Assembly: GCA_015680685.1 (NCBI GenBank)
Contig: MNCI01002303.1
Location: 1-64,000, forward strand
DNA from: Gnetum montanum
Lineage: Eukaryota; Streptophyta; Gnetopsida; Gnetales; Gnetaceae
Direction of reading: 5' to 3'
DNA length: 64,000 nt
Made by a program: the position numbers and the translations under genes. A model generated the notes under the pieces. That model saw only the letters and a list, made by a program, of their open reading frames with translations. It searched no databases and was not told the origin of the DNA. Shown piece after piece: positions 44,238-57,298 of the stretch; the stretch's first letter is position 1; each line of letters starts with the position of its first letter.

Positions 44238-44833
44238 TTAAACAAAAGGTAAACACCCCAAAGGTTACCTTATCCTCAAGGTAATCCAAGGTAGTTCCAC
44301 CAACCCTTAACATATTATCCCAATGGAACTCCACCATAATCGATTGAGCAATATCAATAGTGCAGTACCCACAGTCATGGGGAATGCCACCACTAAGGCA
44401 ATAGTATCCTTACTGCTAACCTAACTTGTATGGATATTACATGCATCAACCAATCTTCCCATGTGACTCTACTAGTCATGTCACTCCTCGACCTCACTAC
44501 CAAGCCCATGAGTATTATGGGACTCCCTCTTCTAGGGGCGATATTTTGAAAGCATATCATCCTTCTCATCCTGTGGCATCTCTTTCACCAATAGCTCCAC
44601 TACCACTTGCTCTAGTGATGCAAAGTGAAATCCCTACCCAACCACAACAACGTAATGCCATGAGGGCTATTAACTCTCAACCTACTGTTGGTTCTAACAA
44701 CCACATGAAGAAAAGACCTTTCTTTGGAACCAACAGTCCAACCAAACCCTTATAATCATAAGCAGCTGATTCCTTAGATGCCTTAGTATCAATCAAAACT
44801 TTGGATCCCCCTTCAACCTAATCATCGCACTCA
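44238..44833 (+). pseudogene. gag C-terminal tail of element C
   Basis: Pro/Tyr/His/Gln-rich reading (for example YYMHQPIFPCDSTSHVTPRP) continuing from the knuckle to the protease. Similar tails occur in B (minus, about 49130-49890) and D (minus, about 61800-62440). Low-complexity composition, broken frame. Confidence 0.55.
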
Positions 44834-45698
44834 ATGCATATGGTCATGCTAACACATGTCGTCACCGATTGGATCAAAGTTGGCCACCTTCCTAGGAAAT
44901 TTTTTGATCCTGGGAGTCCTCTGATATACTTACAAATCATTGGAAATGCATCATGCAAGGCTTTTTTGGATTCAGGTTCTAATATCAACTTGATTTCTCA
45001 AGAAATGTACAAGGCCTAGAACTTGCCTCCATTGAACAACAACATCCATCTAGAGTTGCCCAACCAGTCCATCACTGTCCCATTGGGATTGGTGGAAGAC
45101 ATTGTTATGACTGTTTGTGGGTGGTCGTACCTAGCTGACTTCCTAGTGATTTAGGTAAACAATGGTAAGGGGGACTTCCCAATCATAATGGAAAGAGCAT
45201 GGCTAAGCACCATCGACGCATGCCTAAGAATCCATGATCTTTCCCTAGAAATATCAAAGAAAATACATTCAGAAAGATTGAGAAGAAGAAAGTTTCGTGC
45301 ATCGCATACAATGACATAGGGTGCAATTACGTGAAGAGGTCATGGTTTGTACAAAGTTTAGCATTTCCTACATGCAATCAGTGTGCACAAGTGATTAACA
45401 TACAAAGATGCATGTATGCAACAACCACACTATTGGAAGACACCTAGTGGCTGATAGCTGATCAAGAAAGCAGTTCACTCATATGCATGGAACCAACTAA
45501 GGGTTTGATTTATGCTTACATCAATAACATATACGCATTAGAGCAAGTCCACCACCAACTTCCAAGTCTTAACCTTGAAAATATCAACTGGGGAAAGTTG
45601 GAAATCCCTAGGAAATTTAAGCAGAAGCCCCTTGAGTTGAAACCATTACCCACTGGTATGGAATACACGTTTCTTAAAAATGGAAAACCAATAATTAT
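44834..45698 (+). pseudogene. protease region of element C
   Basis: Encodes LIYLQIIGNASCKAFLDSGS with the retropepsin DSG at 44969-44977, then NINLISQEMYKA, SITVPLGLVEDIV, and FPIIMERAWLSTIDACL. These are the retropepsin core and flap-like segments. Stops interrupt the linker toward RT. The frame is cut at GKPIII by element B and resumes at 52750. Confidence 0.8.
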
Positions 45699-46496
45699 TG
45701 ATGAGTGGCAAGGTACCCCTACACTCAACCATATGAATACGAGCATCTCACGTGCAATCCAGTCGAACTCCAAGGACTAAGTGCTTACGCGCGTTAATAA
45801 AACACTTAACGTTAATCAATCACTATCTTCCCAAACTTACTTGTATTGTCACGGTTGTATGGTTAAGTAAGCTTGAGGTATATGATTTTTAAATCTTTTA
45901 TCTTTTTGATGTCTTATGCTAAGAGGGGAAGGTGAAGAGAACTAAGTGACTAACTTTCCTTAACTATTTACTAACTAAGTTCTAATTTTCCTAGCATTAG
46001 TATCTATTCCCACTTGTTGCACACACCTTGAACTAGTGCAACGTTGCTGGGATTACCAAGCACTACTCGTTATTGGGTTACCAAGCGTTACACACGTGCT
46101 CGAAGCGGTTGTACTGAATGCACTTAAATAGGAGAGTCAAGGGTTAAGAGAGATTAATTATCTAGGAAAGAATTTAAACATTTAACAGTAATTAATTCCT
46201 ATTTAGCTTAGTCCACATGCTACAAGGTTTATCAGAAAGTTCGCCTTTATTACCGTACACAAATGTGTGCTCAGGTACAATTTTCTCGAATAAAGATTCG
46301 TTCACTTTAAGACTCCTACTGCGGGCACATGGAAATTATTCTAACTCTAGAATGGTAAAACTACAACAGTCTAGCTAAGGGACTAAATCTAGATGCCTAA
46401 AACAAGGAAAGCTACCTCTTATTTATAGACATTGCGGCAAGCTACAATATTACATACACGATATCAGAGGGGCGAACGTGATATTGTGGCTCATCA
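45699..46496 (-). repeat. 3' LTR of element B
   Basis: TGATGAGTGG to GGCTCATCA. In sequence it matches the 5' LTR at 51967-52744 with scattered differences. Confidence 0.9.
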
Positions 46497-46511
46497 TACC
46501 CCCATGACTAA
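46497..46511 (-). other. polypurine tract of element B
   Basis: Plus strand TACCCCCATGACTAA; read on the minus strand it is AGTCATGGGGGTA immediately before the LTR start. The same sequence lies beside the 3' LTR of element D. Confidence 0.75.
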
Positions 46512-46733
46512 ATAAAAACTCATCCTCAAGTTCCTTACAAAATATTGGGAAGGTATGTAATTATTAACTTGAATGATACTAATGGTGAATGGGGTGGCAT
46601 GTGAATGGATCATCATTACAACACATGACAATATTAGTGTTCATGACAACAAGGGTGAACACTATACACATTTGACATCCAGCCTTATTTGGTAGATGAG
46701 AGAGAGAAGAGAGAGAGAAAGAGAAGGAGAAGT

Positions 46734-46875
46734 CTATTGCTGTTGATGCCATGATTGCGCCTTCCATTGTTCATTCGTAAGCACGTCATCAATCTTGTTT
46801 CTTGCATAACTGCTCCAACACCAATCCATTCCAAGTATTCCCTCTAGATCTAATCCTTTGTTGTATGATTGCCAT
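46734..46875 (-). pseudogene. short 3' ORF of element B
   Basis: Starts at 46875 with MAIIQQRIRSRG and soon stops. The ATG is directly preceded by TTGTGTGTGCAG, an acceptor-like sequence, with CTCAT about 25 nt upstream. It corresponds to the 3' ORF starts at 57116 in C and 59949 in D. Confidence 0.5.
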
Positions 46876-48482
46876 CTGCACACACAACATAGTCTTATAT
46901 GAGCAAGGATAAATGAATCATAATGTAGCTGATACCTTGCTTTGATGTAAGGTCCATTGGCTGAGTTGTGATATGGCTGATGTGGATATTGGAGATATAA
47001 CATTGGTGACTACCCAAGGTGTAGGGGTTAAGAAAAATCAAAAAAATTGGACCAGGACCCCCATAACTAAGAGCGCACCTCCAGTAGAAAAAGAATGGAA
47101 AAAGATAAGGAATAAGAAAGATGGAGAAAAAGAAACAACGGACACACTAATAAAATGGATGTGAAGGATGGAAATGAACAAAATAAATGTTGATTGTGAA
47201 AATGTTTAAGGGAAAGAAATTAACTAATGCACAAAATAGGAATGCCAGTGGGTCCTCCCCAAAGTAGGATCATGCCCTTAATGCCCTAATAATCCCACAA
47301 TCAAAAAGTTCATAAGCTCTAGAAATGCCAATTGGAAGCAAGAGTTAAAGTCTTAACCGCAAGAATTTACTAAAAAGAAAACAATGCCTCAGTCAAAATA
47401 TGGACTATTGATACAATCCACAATGAAGTGAAAAATGGAGAAAGAAGGATGGAAAAAGAGAATGGAATGGAGTCTCAAGAACAAGATGGTGTACAAACCC
47501 TTGTGTATTAATGGTTAATGTGACTTAGTAGATCTCATTCCAAAACTAGGCTCAAACAATCCACATCTAGTGACTTCGCATGAATACATTTGACCAATTC
47601 ATCCTCTTAAAGTAATGAAAATGCCTCCATCAAAGAGTCACCACCATTCTGATGAAACAAAAAAGGAGAGAGTAGGAAGCGAGAAAGGGCCTTAGTTAGA
47701 GGGAACATGTTTGTTTAGTTCCATAACTAGTGTTTATAGCCCAGATGATTATTTCTTCTAAGGGGTGTGCTTTGAATTCTCACTTCTTCTCTTTTTTTTT
47801 TCTTTTTTGCGTGAGAATCACACCATGCAAAGACTTATTATTTTTATTAGCTCAGCTTCTCGATACTAGAGTAGTATCGGAATGTTAAGGCAACCCAAGA
47901 AGAAAACATCCAAGCACCCAAGCATCAAATCCCCTTGAAGTCACACCCTTTTCAATCCTTGAGTCCTTAGTTTGAGAAATACCCAGTCACCGATTCGTTG
48001 ATAGTTCTTATTATTTAAGGAAAGGAACTATACAGTTCTAATTCAAGAGAGATCATAGAAATTCATGGATGCATGGATGACGTGGACTCATTTCCTATTA
48101 TATTAAAAGAACCATACCTTAGTATCAACATTATAACTCAAAGGTAAAAACCAGACATTAGCAATCAATGGAATATAGTTCATACCATCTTCAGGAGCAC
48201 TTATTATGTGACAAACTTAACAAAATAAATAAACACATAAATAAATGAAAAAAGTATGAACGATGTTGCAAAACAAAAACAAGAAAAGTTAAAAAAATTT
48301 GTAAAACAAAAATGTGTAAAAGAAAAACTTAAAAAGGAATTGAGGGTCTTGATTGATTAGCATAGGTGGCCACCTCCCCCATGACTAAGTGGGAAGGGGG
48401 AGGTTTGAAATAATGAGCAAGGTCATCCTCTCTCATATGTACTATGTGCATTGACCATTCTAGATTCATGATAAGGTTTGGT
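46876..48482 (-). other. 3' noncoding region of element B
   Basis: AT-rich, with C/T-rich patches. It is homologous to 55740-57110 in C (opposite strand) and partly to 60640-61400 in D: all share the phrase around GGATCCTCCCCAAAGCAGG and the CCCCTTGA-GTCACACCC phrase. No protein is encoded. Confidence 0.65.
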
Positions 48483-49200
48483 TTATTGCACATCAACTAG
48501 TATTCTCCTATCAGAGCATTTGTTTGAATTTTTTAGGAGTTTCCAACTTCCCCCAATTGATGTTTTTAGGTTAAGGGTTGGAAGTTGGCGACACTCTTGC
48601 TCCAGTGCATCTATGCCTTCTACGTGGATGCAAGTTGGTCCCCCAGTTAGTCCCATGCACATTGGTGAGTTGCTCTTTTGATTAGCTATCAACCAATGGG
48701 TGTCTTCTTGTTGTGTGGTTGCTACATACAGGCATTTTTTTATGTTAATTTCTTGGGCATACCAGTTGCATGCAGGCAATGCTGAACATTCTTGTACGTA
48801 ATCACCCCCTGTATCATTGTATGTGATGCATGGAACTTTCTTCTTCTCGATCTTTCAAAAAGTGTTTTCCTTAGATATTTCTAGGGAAAGACCGTGGATT
48901 TCTAGGCATGCATTTATGGTACTTAGCCATGCCCTCCCCATTATTATTGGAAAGTCCCCTTTGTCATTGTTTACTTGTATCACTAAGAAATCAACTGGGT
49001 ATGACCAACCACACATAGTGGTAACAATGTCCTCCACCACTCCCAAGGGAACAGTGATGGATTGGTCAGCTAGCTCTAAGTGAATATTTCTCTTCTTTAG
49101 TGGAGGTAGGTTCCAAGCTTTATACATCTCTTGTGATATTAAGTTAACTCTGGAACTTGATCTAGAAGAGCCTTACATGGTTCATTCCCAGCAACTTGGA
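48483..49200 (-). pseudogene. protease-like region of element B
   Basis: Minus-strand frames give MYKAWNLPPLKKRNIHLELA, SITVPLGVVEDIVTTMCGWS and FPIIMGRAWLSTINACLE, the counterparts of the C protease. The active-site region near 49150 is shifted in frame. After 48483 the frame ends without any RT. Confidence 0.7.
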
Positions 49201-49894
49201 AATAGGTTAAAGGGCTTTTGGGGTCAGAGAATTTCCTAGGAAGGTGGGCCTCCTTAATCCAGTTAGTGATGACATGTGTTAACATAACCATGTCCGTTGA
49301 GCTTTGTTTTTTGTTTGAAGGAAGCTCTAAAGCCTTATTTGATGGAGAAGCGTTCAGAGGCTCAATTGCTTATGGTTGTGAGAGCTTGGTTGAACTTTTG
49401 ATTCTAAAGAAGGGTCTCCTCTTTATACGGTTTTCAGAACTAGTAGTGGGTTGAAGGTTTATAGCTCTCGTAGCATTGCGTTGCTACAGTTGAGTGGGGA
49501 GTTCTTCTTGGATTGTTGGAGCAGGTGGTAATGGAGCTATCAGTGTGAGAGTTGCGGATGGATTTGGAGAATGGTATGTCTGTGGGTTGTCTCTCCCAGG
49601 AGAAGGAGTCCTATAATACTCCTGAGCTTGGTAGTGATGTTGTGGTGTCACATGACCAACCAAGTCACGTGGAGAGATTGGCTACTGCATGTAGTAGCCA
49701 TATGAGTCTAGTTGCCGGTAAGGGTATTGTTGCATTGGCGGTGGCATCCCCCATGACTGTGGGTATTGCCATTGCTGGTGTTGCTCAATAGGTTATGGTG
49801 GAGTTCCACTTGGATAATACATTAATGGTTGGTGGAATTGCCTTGGGTTACCTTGGGGATAAGGTAACAGTCGGGGTGCTTGTCGTTTGTTAAT

Positions 49895-51823
49895 TCATGG
49901 GTTAAGTGCATACACCCTAGACTCTTGCAGATGTGAGATTACTGGGCAACATCCCTTAGGATGGTCATACTGGCATATCTCACATCCACCATCATTTTCT
50001 ATATCAAAATCCACAACCTCTTCGGTGATGGCCATTTTACCCTTACCTTTGTTACATGCATGGTCCAAATCCCTCTTTTTCTTTTTTTCATAGTTACTAC
50101 TTTGCTCCTTAGACTCCTCTATGATTTTGAGAACAATTTCAAATCTACTATCTAAGGAGTTCCACATATGGTCTACCTTTACCGACACTTCTGTTGTTAA
50201 TTTTTAGAGTGGCAAGGTTTTCCTATTCACCATCTCTTCGAGTGGTGATTCTTCCTACTCCTTACAGAATCTCACTCCCCTTTTTCAGAGGGAAGGATCA
50301 CAATTGTACTCTGTTACACTTTCTCTCTTACATAGCTCCCCTTCTTCCTTGGCTACTTGCTCCAACAATCTATGGATCTGATGGGACCTAAGCTTTGATA
50401 ATCTTCCTTGGGCATATGTTCCAAGGGTTCTCCTAGTTTCATGCCTAAGTCCATCTACGAGATGGCGTAGTTGATCCTGCTGCGAGTAACCATGGCCTGG
50501 GCAACAATGTAATAGTGCATAATAATGGCCCATGGCAGCATCCAAGGGTTTGTGGTTTCCTTGCTTCCATCCTTGGATTTGCTTTTGCAGGTTGGATGCC
50601 TAGGAATATATTTGATATTTATTATTAAACAGTTCTAGCATCATACTCCACCTTCGAATGGATTCCAATTCTAAGGACCGGTACCAGCTTTCTGCTTTCT
50701 TCATCAGTGTCCTTGGGAACAACTTTAATTTTTGCCATTCATTCTCGATGTTCTACAAGGCACATGCATTGTGAAATGCTTGTAAGTGGTTTTGAGGATT
50801 AGTGTTGTATCCCCCCTCAAATCATGGGATATTATTGATTTCTAACCTCTTGATCCTATTATATTTTTTGTGCCTTGTGGGAATTCTTATAGCCTCCATG
50901 ACATCTAACATGCTTTGGGTTGCAAGTAGGGGTTCTTCGTGATCATTTCTTTCATAGCGTCTGTGATGTCTATGTGGTTCCCTACTCTCCCTTCTTCTAT
51001 GCCATGATTCTCTAGAATGCCCTCATCCTCATTCCCAACTCTCTCATCAACGTTTCTCACTTTGCTTACCCTTATCCTCATGGTTAGGTTCCTTATGACT
51101 ACATCCTGATACTGAAGGAGAGAGTGAATGTGACGATGAAGGTGAAGAAGAAGGAGAACCATCATCATGACGATGTTTCCTACCTTCTCTTCGGTGGTCT
51201 CGGCCCCAATCGTGATTACGATCAGACTGCTTTCCCTTATCATGCGTTTGTGTTCCCTCATTGAACACTTGGTGTTCGTGGGGATTAGAACCAGGGTTGT
51301 GAATCATGAAGTGAAGGTTCTAATACACCACCTCCTGACCATCGTTAGGAGGAGAAACATTGTTTTGTGGAGAACCTATTGAAATAGGTTCACCACCCTC
51401 AATTTCACTTAAGACGGGTGGAGCGTTATGGGGTCCTTTGCCCTTCAAAGATGTGTGGTGACTCTCCTGTCACAAATCCCATTGACGTTGCACTTTTGTG
51501 GGATGGTAGTCCCTTGTGTTGTAATCACATGCAACATATTTCACATATAACTGTGACATGCCTATTCGTGTGAGAGCACGAAGAAGCATGTTGGGGACTG
51601 CTTGATCTTGGGGCAACACTATGTTACCCTCCAAGTCTCACCAACGCAGTTGTTCATCTTGATGAAGAATAAAGGTAAAGTCAGGTATATACTCATCATG
51701 ATGAATATATACCACAAGGAATTGTTGAGGCACTAGTGGATCTTGGTTACATGTGTTGTGCTACCGACTGTCTCTTGTGTTGGTACTAGGCGGTGAAGTG
51801 TTTTTGTGCGAAGAAGAAGACAT
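49895..51823 (-). pseudogene. gag of element B
   Basis: Starts at 51823 with MSSSSHKNTSPP. An acidic then Arg/Ser/His-rich section (RDHRREGRKHRHDDGSPSSS), the gag core (YYALLHCCPGHGYSQQDQL, RRTLGTYAQGRLSKLRS) and a knuckle CEICQYDHPKGC follow, in the same order as in C. It is split by several stops and frame changes. Confidence 0.75.
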
Positions 51824-51946
51824 TTTTGTCTTGTTCGGTGTGCTAATTATCGTTATCTTATTTTTTTGATCAACCCTAAGGGTTCATTCTAGCATCCCAA
51901 CGATATGAATGATATCCTATGTTCTATGTAGTGCACAAACAACTAA

Positions 51947-51966
51947 GTCCCTAGTAATGGCACCAA
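51947..51966 (-). other. primer-binding site of element B
   Basis: On the minus strand TTGGTGCCATTACTAGGGAC follows the LTR. Compared with C the changes are mostly CG or GC-context transitions. Confidence 0.8.
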
Positions 51967-52744
51967 TGATGAGTGGTGAGGTACCCCTACACTCAACCAT
52001 ATGAATACGAGCCTCTCACGTGTGATCCAGTCAAACTCCAAGGACTAAGTGCTTACATACCTTAATGAAACACTTAAAGTTAATCAATTTCTATCTTCCC
52101 AAACTTACTTATATTGTCACGGTTGTATGGTTAAGTAAGCTTGAGGTATATGATTTTTATATCTTTTATCTTTTTGATGTCTTATGCTAATAGGGGAAGG
52201 TGAAGAGAACTAAGTGACTAACTTTCCTTAACTATTCACTAACTAAGTTCTAATTGTCCTAGCATCAGTATCCATTCCCACTTGCTGCACACACCTTGAA
52301 CCAGTGCAGCACTACTGGGATTACCAAACACTACTCGTTACTAGGTTACCAAGTGTTACACACATGCGCGAAGCGGTCATACTGAATGCACTTAACTAGG
52401 AGAGTCAAGGGTTGAGAGAGATTAATTATCTAGGAAAGAATTTAAACATTTAATAGTAGTTAATTCCTATTTAGCTTAGTCCACATGCTGCAAGGTTTAT
52501 CAGAAAGTTCGTCTTTATTGCCGTACACAAATGTGTGCTCAGGTACAATTTGCTCGAATAAAGATCCATTCACTTTAAGACTCTTACTGTGGGCACATGG
52601 AAATTATTCTAACTCTGGAATGGTAAAACTGCAAGAGTCTAGCTAAGGGACTAAATATAGATGCCTAAAATAGGGAAATCTGCCTCTTATTTATAGACAT
52701 TACGGTGAGCTACGATATCGCGTACGCGATATTACGGCTCATCA
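51967..52744 (-). repeat. 5' LTR of element B
   Basis: TGATGAGTGG to CGGCTCATCA. A minus-strand TATAAATA lies at 52688-52695, the likely core promoter. Confidence 0.9.
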
Positions 52745-52749
52745 ATTAT

Positions 52750-53850
52750 CAACGCTAAGCTTGCTCCTCAATAGAAAGAAGAATTGCTGAATGTAATAAA
52801 TAAAAGGTTGTAAGGCTTTACTTGGTCATATCCCAAATTAATTGGAATAGATCCTAAGATATGCCAACATAGAATTTACTGTAACCCCTCCATGAAGCCT
52901 TGAAGAAAACCACAGAGACGATTGAACCTAAGCTAAAGCAAGTAGTTAAGGAAGAAATTGAACAGCTTCTCAAGGCTGGGTTCATATACCCTATTGTTGA
53001 TAGCAAATGGGTTTGCCCCTTAGTTATTATGCCTAAAAAGGAAGGCAAATGGAGGGTGTGCATAGATTTTAGGCTACTAAATATAACAACATTGAAAGAT
53101 CACTTTCCATTGCCATTTTTTGACCAAGTCTTAGACACCATCATAGGGCATCGCTATTACAGTTTTCTGGATGGATATAGTGGATATAAAAAAATACAAA
53201 TAGCCCTATAAGACCAAGCCAAGACTACATTCACCAGTCCTTGGGGAACGTTCACATACAAACAGATGCCATTTGGCTTGTGCAATGCCCATGCAACATT
53301 TCAATGACTAGTTCTAAGCATATTCCAATAGCAGATAAGGAATGGCATGGAGGTCTTTATGAACAACTTCTCCACTTATGGAGCAAACTTTGATCAAGCC
53401 TTAGACTAGTTGGAGTAAATGTTAAAAAGATGTGTAGAAACCAATTTGGGGCTCAATTGGCAGAAAAGCCATTTGATGATCCAAGAAGGCATAGTACTAG
53501 GGTAAAAAATCTCACACACAGGGATAGAGGTAGACCCCAAGAAAATCAAAATTATCCAAGGAATTACCCATCAATGAGAAATTGTCAAAGATACTTGATC
53601 ATTTCTTGGACATACTAACTACTATAGGAGATTTATTAAGAACTTTTCAAAGGTTTTCAAACCATTGGTGGAATTAATGAAAAAGGACGTACCTTTCGAG
53701 TGGACTAGGGAATGTGAATTAGCTTTCCAAACTTTGAAACAGAAGCTAGTAGAAAAACCCATTCTACAAGCTCCTGATTGGTCCAAACCATTCCATATCA
53801 TGACTGATGCGTCCAACTATGCTTTAGGAGCTGTACTTACACAGTTAGAT
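52750..53850 (+). pseudogene. reverse transcriptase of element C
   Basis: Encodes EIEQLLKAGFIYPIVDSKWV, then PLVIMPKKEGKWRVCIDFRL, HFPLPFFDQVLDTI, FTYKQMPFGLCNAHATFQ and [15 protein letters not shown]. The order is that of gypsy RTs. The active-site YxDD box reads FMNNF (NN at 53362-53367), so both catalytic Asp residues are replaced, each by a G-to-A change. Several TAG/TGA stops. It would have copied RNA into DNA. Confidence 0.9.
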
Positions 53851-54235
53851 GACTAGAAGCATCCTTATTACATCCACTGTGCAAGTAGAAGTACTCCTGG
53901 TGCACAACTTAACTACACTACCATAGAGAAAGAATTAATGGTTGTAGTGTTTCCACTAGAAAAGTTTAGACACTATGTATTGGGATAAAGTATATATACA
54001 TGAAGATCATAGTACAATCGAGTTCCTCATGAATAAGCCAATGGTAAGTCCTTGTATGATACGATGGCTTGTAATCTTACAGGAGTTTGATTTAATGATG
54101 ATTGATTGCAAGGGCATTGAGAATGTAGTTGTTGATTATTTATCTCAGTTGCGATGTCAAAAAAAAGAGGATGAGTATCCAATTTTTGATCATTTCCTTG
54201 ATGAATTCTTCTTTGCTGGTGTAGTGAATAATTAA
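53750..54235 (+). pseudogene. RNase H domain of element C
   Basis: Directly follows [22 protein letters not shown] with the first RNase H Asp, [13 protein letters not shown], then ASRSTPGAQLNYTTIEKELM and EFDLMMIDCKGIENVVVDYL. One stop after LDD and one after HYVLG interrupt it. It removes the RNA strand after copying. Confidence 0.85.
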
Positions 54236-54329
54236 TCACCCATGGAGACAAATTAGTACAATAGCATTCTTACTTATCTCCTCACCCAAAAAACACCACA
54301 AGAGTTAAACCTTAAGAAGAAATAATAGT

Positions 54330-55535
54330 TTCTTCACCAAGCTAAGTACTTTATGGAGATCAATGGACAACTTTACAAGGTGTGTCTCGATGACTTGGTT
54401 TGATGGTATGTTCCCGATATAGATCAACTACGAGTTTTCCAAAACTCTCATGAGGGCCCTTGTAGGGGTCATTACATTGGAAGACAAACGACCATCAAGA
54501 TCTTACTTGCAATATATTATTAGCCTACATTATTTCGGGATGCCCATCATTTTGTCCAATCTTGTGAGTGCTGTCAACGTGATGGGGGAATGACTACTAG
54601 AATGGAGGGTTTGCAAAAATGGATTCAACCATTAGAACCCTTCAACATTTCGGGAATTGATTTTATGGGTCTGATTACACTAATGTCCAATGGAAAATCT
54701 TATATTATTGTTTCGATTGATTACCTAACAAAATGGGCTGAAGCAGCTATTGTTAAAGATTGTACATCATCTATAGCTACACGAGTTGTTCAACAACAAA
54801 TCATAAACAGGTTTGGTATGCCATGTGCATTTATTTCAGACAATGGTACACACTTCATAGGTGCAAATTTTTAGAAATTAATGTAATGCTTAGGGGTCGA
54901 GAATAAATTGACTACACCATACCACCCCCAAGAGAACGGTCAAGAAGAAGTCACCAATAGGGAGATGATGAAGATATTGACAAGAACCATTAGCAAGTTT
55001 AGGCAAGACTGGAGCACTAAACTGAACGAAGCTCTTTAGGCATACCACTCCACATGGAAACTCCCTACATGCTACTCTCCCTATGAGTTAGTGTACAGTA
55101 AATTATCAATGCTTCCCATTCAAACTGAGCTCTGTACACTATCCATGACATGTGAACTCAACCTTGACCTTGATCTAGCATAGAAACAATGGTTAGTAAT
55201 CCTTAACTTACTAGATGAAAACCGATTAGCTGCCTTGTCATCTAACAAATTGCACAAGTCATTCAATAAACAACATCATGACCTAAGGATTAGGAAAGTT
55301 AAATATCAATAGGAAGATAAGGTTCTCTACTAGAATCTCACATGTGCCACAACATACTAAATTTCAAACACTATGGAAAGGACCTTATATTATTTATGCA
55401 ACTTTTTCTTTAGGGGCCATAACAATATACAAACCTGAGAGCTTGGACAAGAAGCTTTTGGTCAACATGCAACAAACCAAACCTTTCCATGAGCTTAGGA
55501 CAGCTAGTACACATGTTACCTCTATTAATGGATAA
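54330..55535 (+). pseudogene. integrase of element C
   Basis: The zinc domain (HEGPC, then SCECCQRDGG) near 54450-54590 is followed by the catalytic core: NISGIDFMG (first D), YIIVSIDYLTKWAEA, FISDNGTHFIG (second D) and PYHPQENGQEEVTNREMMKI (Glu). The C-terminal part has short frames with a FKTLWKGPY-like PHTKFQTLWKGPYIIY. The three catalytic positions are kept, but stops split the frame in at least seven places. Confidence 0.9.
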
Positions 55536-57115
55536 CCCTACTTGCTATTTTAGATCTCCTCCTTCGAACTCAGTCATGGGGGAGATGACCACCTATGCTA
55601 AATATTCTAGGCCCTCAATTCTTTTTGAGTTTTTGTTTTACACATTCTTTCATCTTTTCTTATTTTTGTTTTACACCATTGTTCATGTTTTTACTGTTTC
55701 TTTGTTTACTTGATTTACTTTTATTCGTCATCTAATAAGTGCTCATGATGGTGGATTGAATTATATCATATTGATTGCTAATGTTTAGTTTTTACCTTTG
55801 AATTATGATGTTGATATTAAGGTATGGTTCTTTTGGTAAAACAAGTAATGAGTCTACACCGTTCACTCATACATACAACTCTATGGTCTCCTTTGGCTTG
55901 CAATTATACAGTTCCCTTTTTCTAGGTAAACTTGTTAATGAATTGGTGGCTAGGTATTTTTCAAACCAAGAAAAGACCTAAAGGATGAAAAGGGTGTGAC
56001 TTCAAGGGGATTCAATGCATTGGTGTTGGCCATTCTCTTGGGTGCTTGGGTACTTTTTCTTGGGTTTTCTGCCATTCTAACATTCTTCAAATATTAGGAA
56101 GCTGAGTGAATAAAAATAAGTCTTTTCATGGTGTGGTTCTCACGCATAAACAAAAAAAAACAAAAAAAAAAAAAGAGAATGAGAATTCAAAGCACACCCC
56201 TTAGACATTATAAAGCAATATGGCTACAAGCACTGGTTATGAAATTGGAAAGACATGTTACCCATGCTTGAAGGTTCCCTCTAACTAAGGCCCTTTCTCA
56301 CTTCTTGCTTCTCTATCTTGCTCTCTTCGAACTGGTGGTAACTCTTTGTGGAAGCATTCTTGTTACTTCAAGAGGATGGATTGGCTAAGTGTGTTGATGT
56401 GAGGCCATTAGATGTGGTTTGTTTAAATCTGAATTTGGATGAGTTCTACTCAGTCACATTAACCATAAAGTACACAAGGGACTTTACACAACCTTATTCT
56501 TGGGATCCATTCCATTCTCTCCTCTCTATGTTTCTTTCCATTTTTCACCTCATTGTCGATTTTATCATTAGTCCATTTCTGGGTTGATGCATTGTTTTTC
56601 TTTTATGAATTCTTGTGGGTAAGTCTTTAACTCTTACTTCAAAATGACATTCCTAGAGTCTACGGACCCTTTGGTTTGTGGGTTTGTCAAGGCATAAAAG
56701 GCATGAGCCTGCTTTGGGAAGGATCCACTGGCATTCCTTTTTGGTGCAAATGTTAACTTTTTTTCCTTAAACATTTCCTACAATCAATCATTTCTTATTT
56801 CATCTCCATCCATGACATCCATTTTATTGGCATTACCATTATTATTTTTTTCCATCTTTCTTGTTCCTCATATTTTTCCATCTTATAGCTACCAGAGGTT
56901 CGCTTTTAGTCGTGGGGTCCTAGCATAAATTTTTCAATTTTTTTCATTTTACTGTTCACCTAACCACTACACCTTGGGTAGTCACCTATGATAAATCTTT
57001 GAACCAGTTTCTGCCATAACCACAACTCAGCCAATGTGCTTCATATGGAGGCAAGGCATCAACTGTATTGTAGTTTATCTATCCTTGCTCATTTGCAACT
57101 GTGTTGTGTGTGTAG
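55536..57115 (+). other. 3' noncoding region of element C
   Basis: AT-rich, T/C-rich in places. It is homologous, in opposite orientation, to 46876-48482 of element B. An A run lies at about 56152-56173. ORFs here have no motif. Confidence 0.6.
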
Positions 57116-57298
57116 ATGGCGATCATAAAAAAAATGGACTGGGCTTGGAGGAAGCACTCAGAATGGATCAGGACTAAAGCATTTACAAAAGAAGCAAGTT
57201 TGGTGGCGTGTCTATGGATAAACAATGGAAGGTGCAATCTTAGCATTGGTGGAAACACGTATCATTTCCTTTCTCTCTCTTTCTCTACAAGTTGTTAA
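57116..57298 (+). pseudogene. short 3' ORF of element C
   Basis: Sixty codons starting MAIIKKMDWAWRKHSEWIRT. The ATG is preceded by GTTGTGTGTGTAG, acceptor-like, with CTCAT 24 nt before the AG. It is in the position of the long 3' ORF of D and looks like a truncated remnant. Confidence 0.5.

Larger units (their letters stand above)
45699..52744 (-). mobile_element. element B: pol-deficient relative of C, inserted into C
   Basis: A complete minus-strand insertion. The 3' LTR is 45699-46496 and the 5' LTR 51967-52744, flanked by ATTAT on both sides (45694-45698 and 52745-52749). Internally it has a primer site (51947-51966), gag (51823 down to about 49895), a protease-like region (about 49200-48480), a noncoding region, a short 3' ORF and a polypurine tract. 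RT, RNase H and integrase are missing; C has them in 2.8 kb. LTR and internal homology to C is obvious, so B depended on C-like relatives. Confidence 0.9.
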
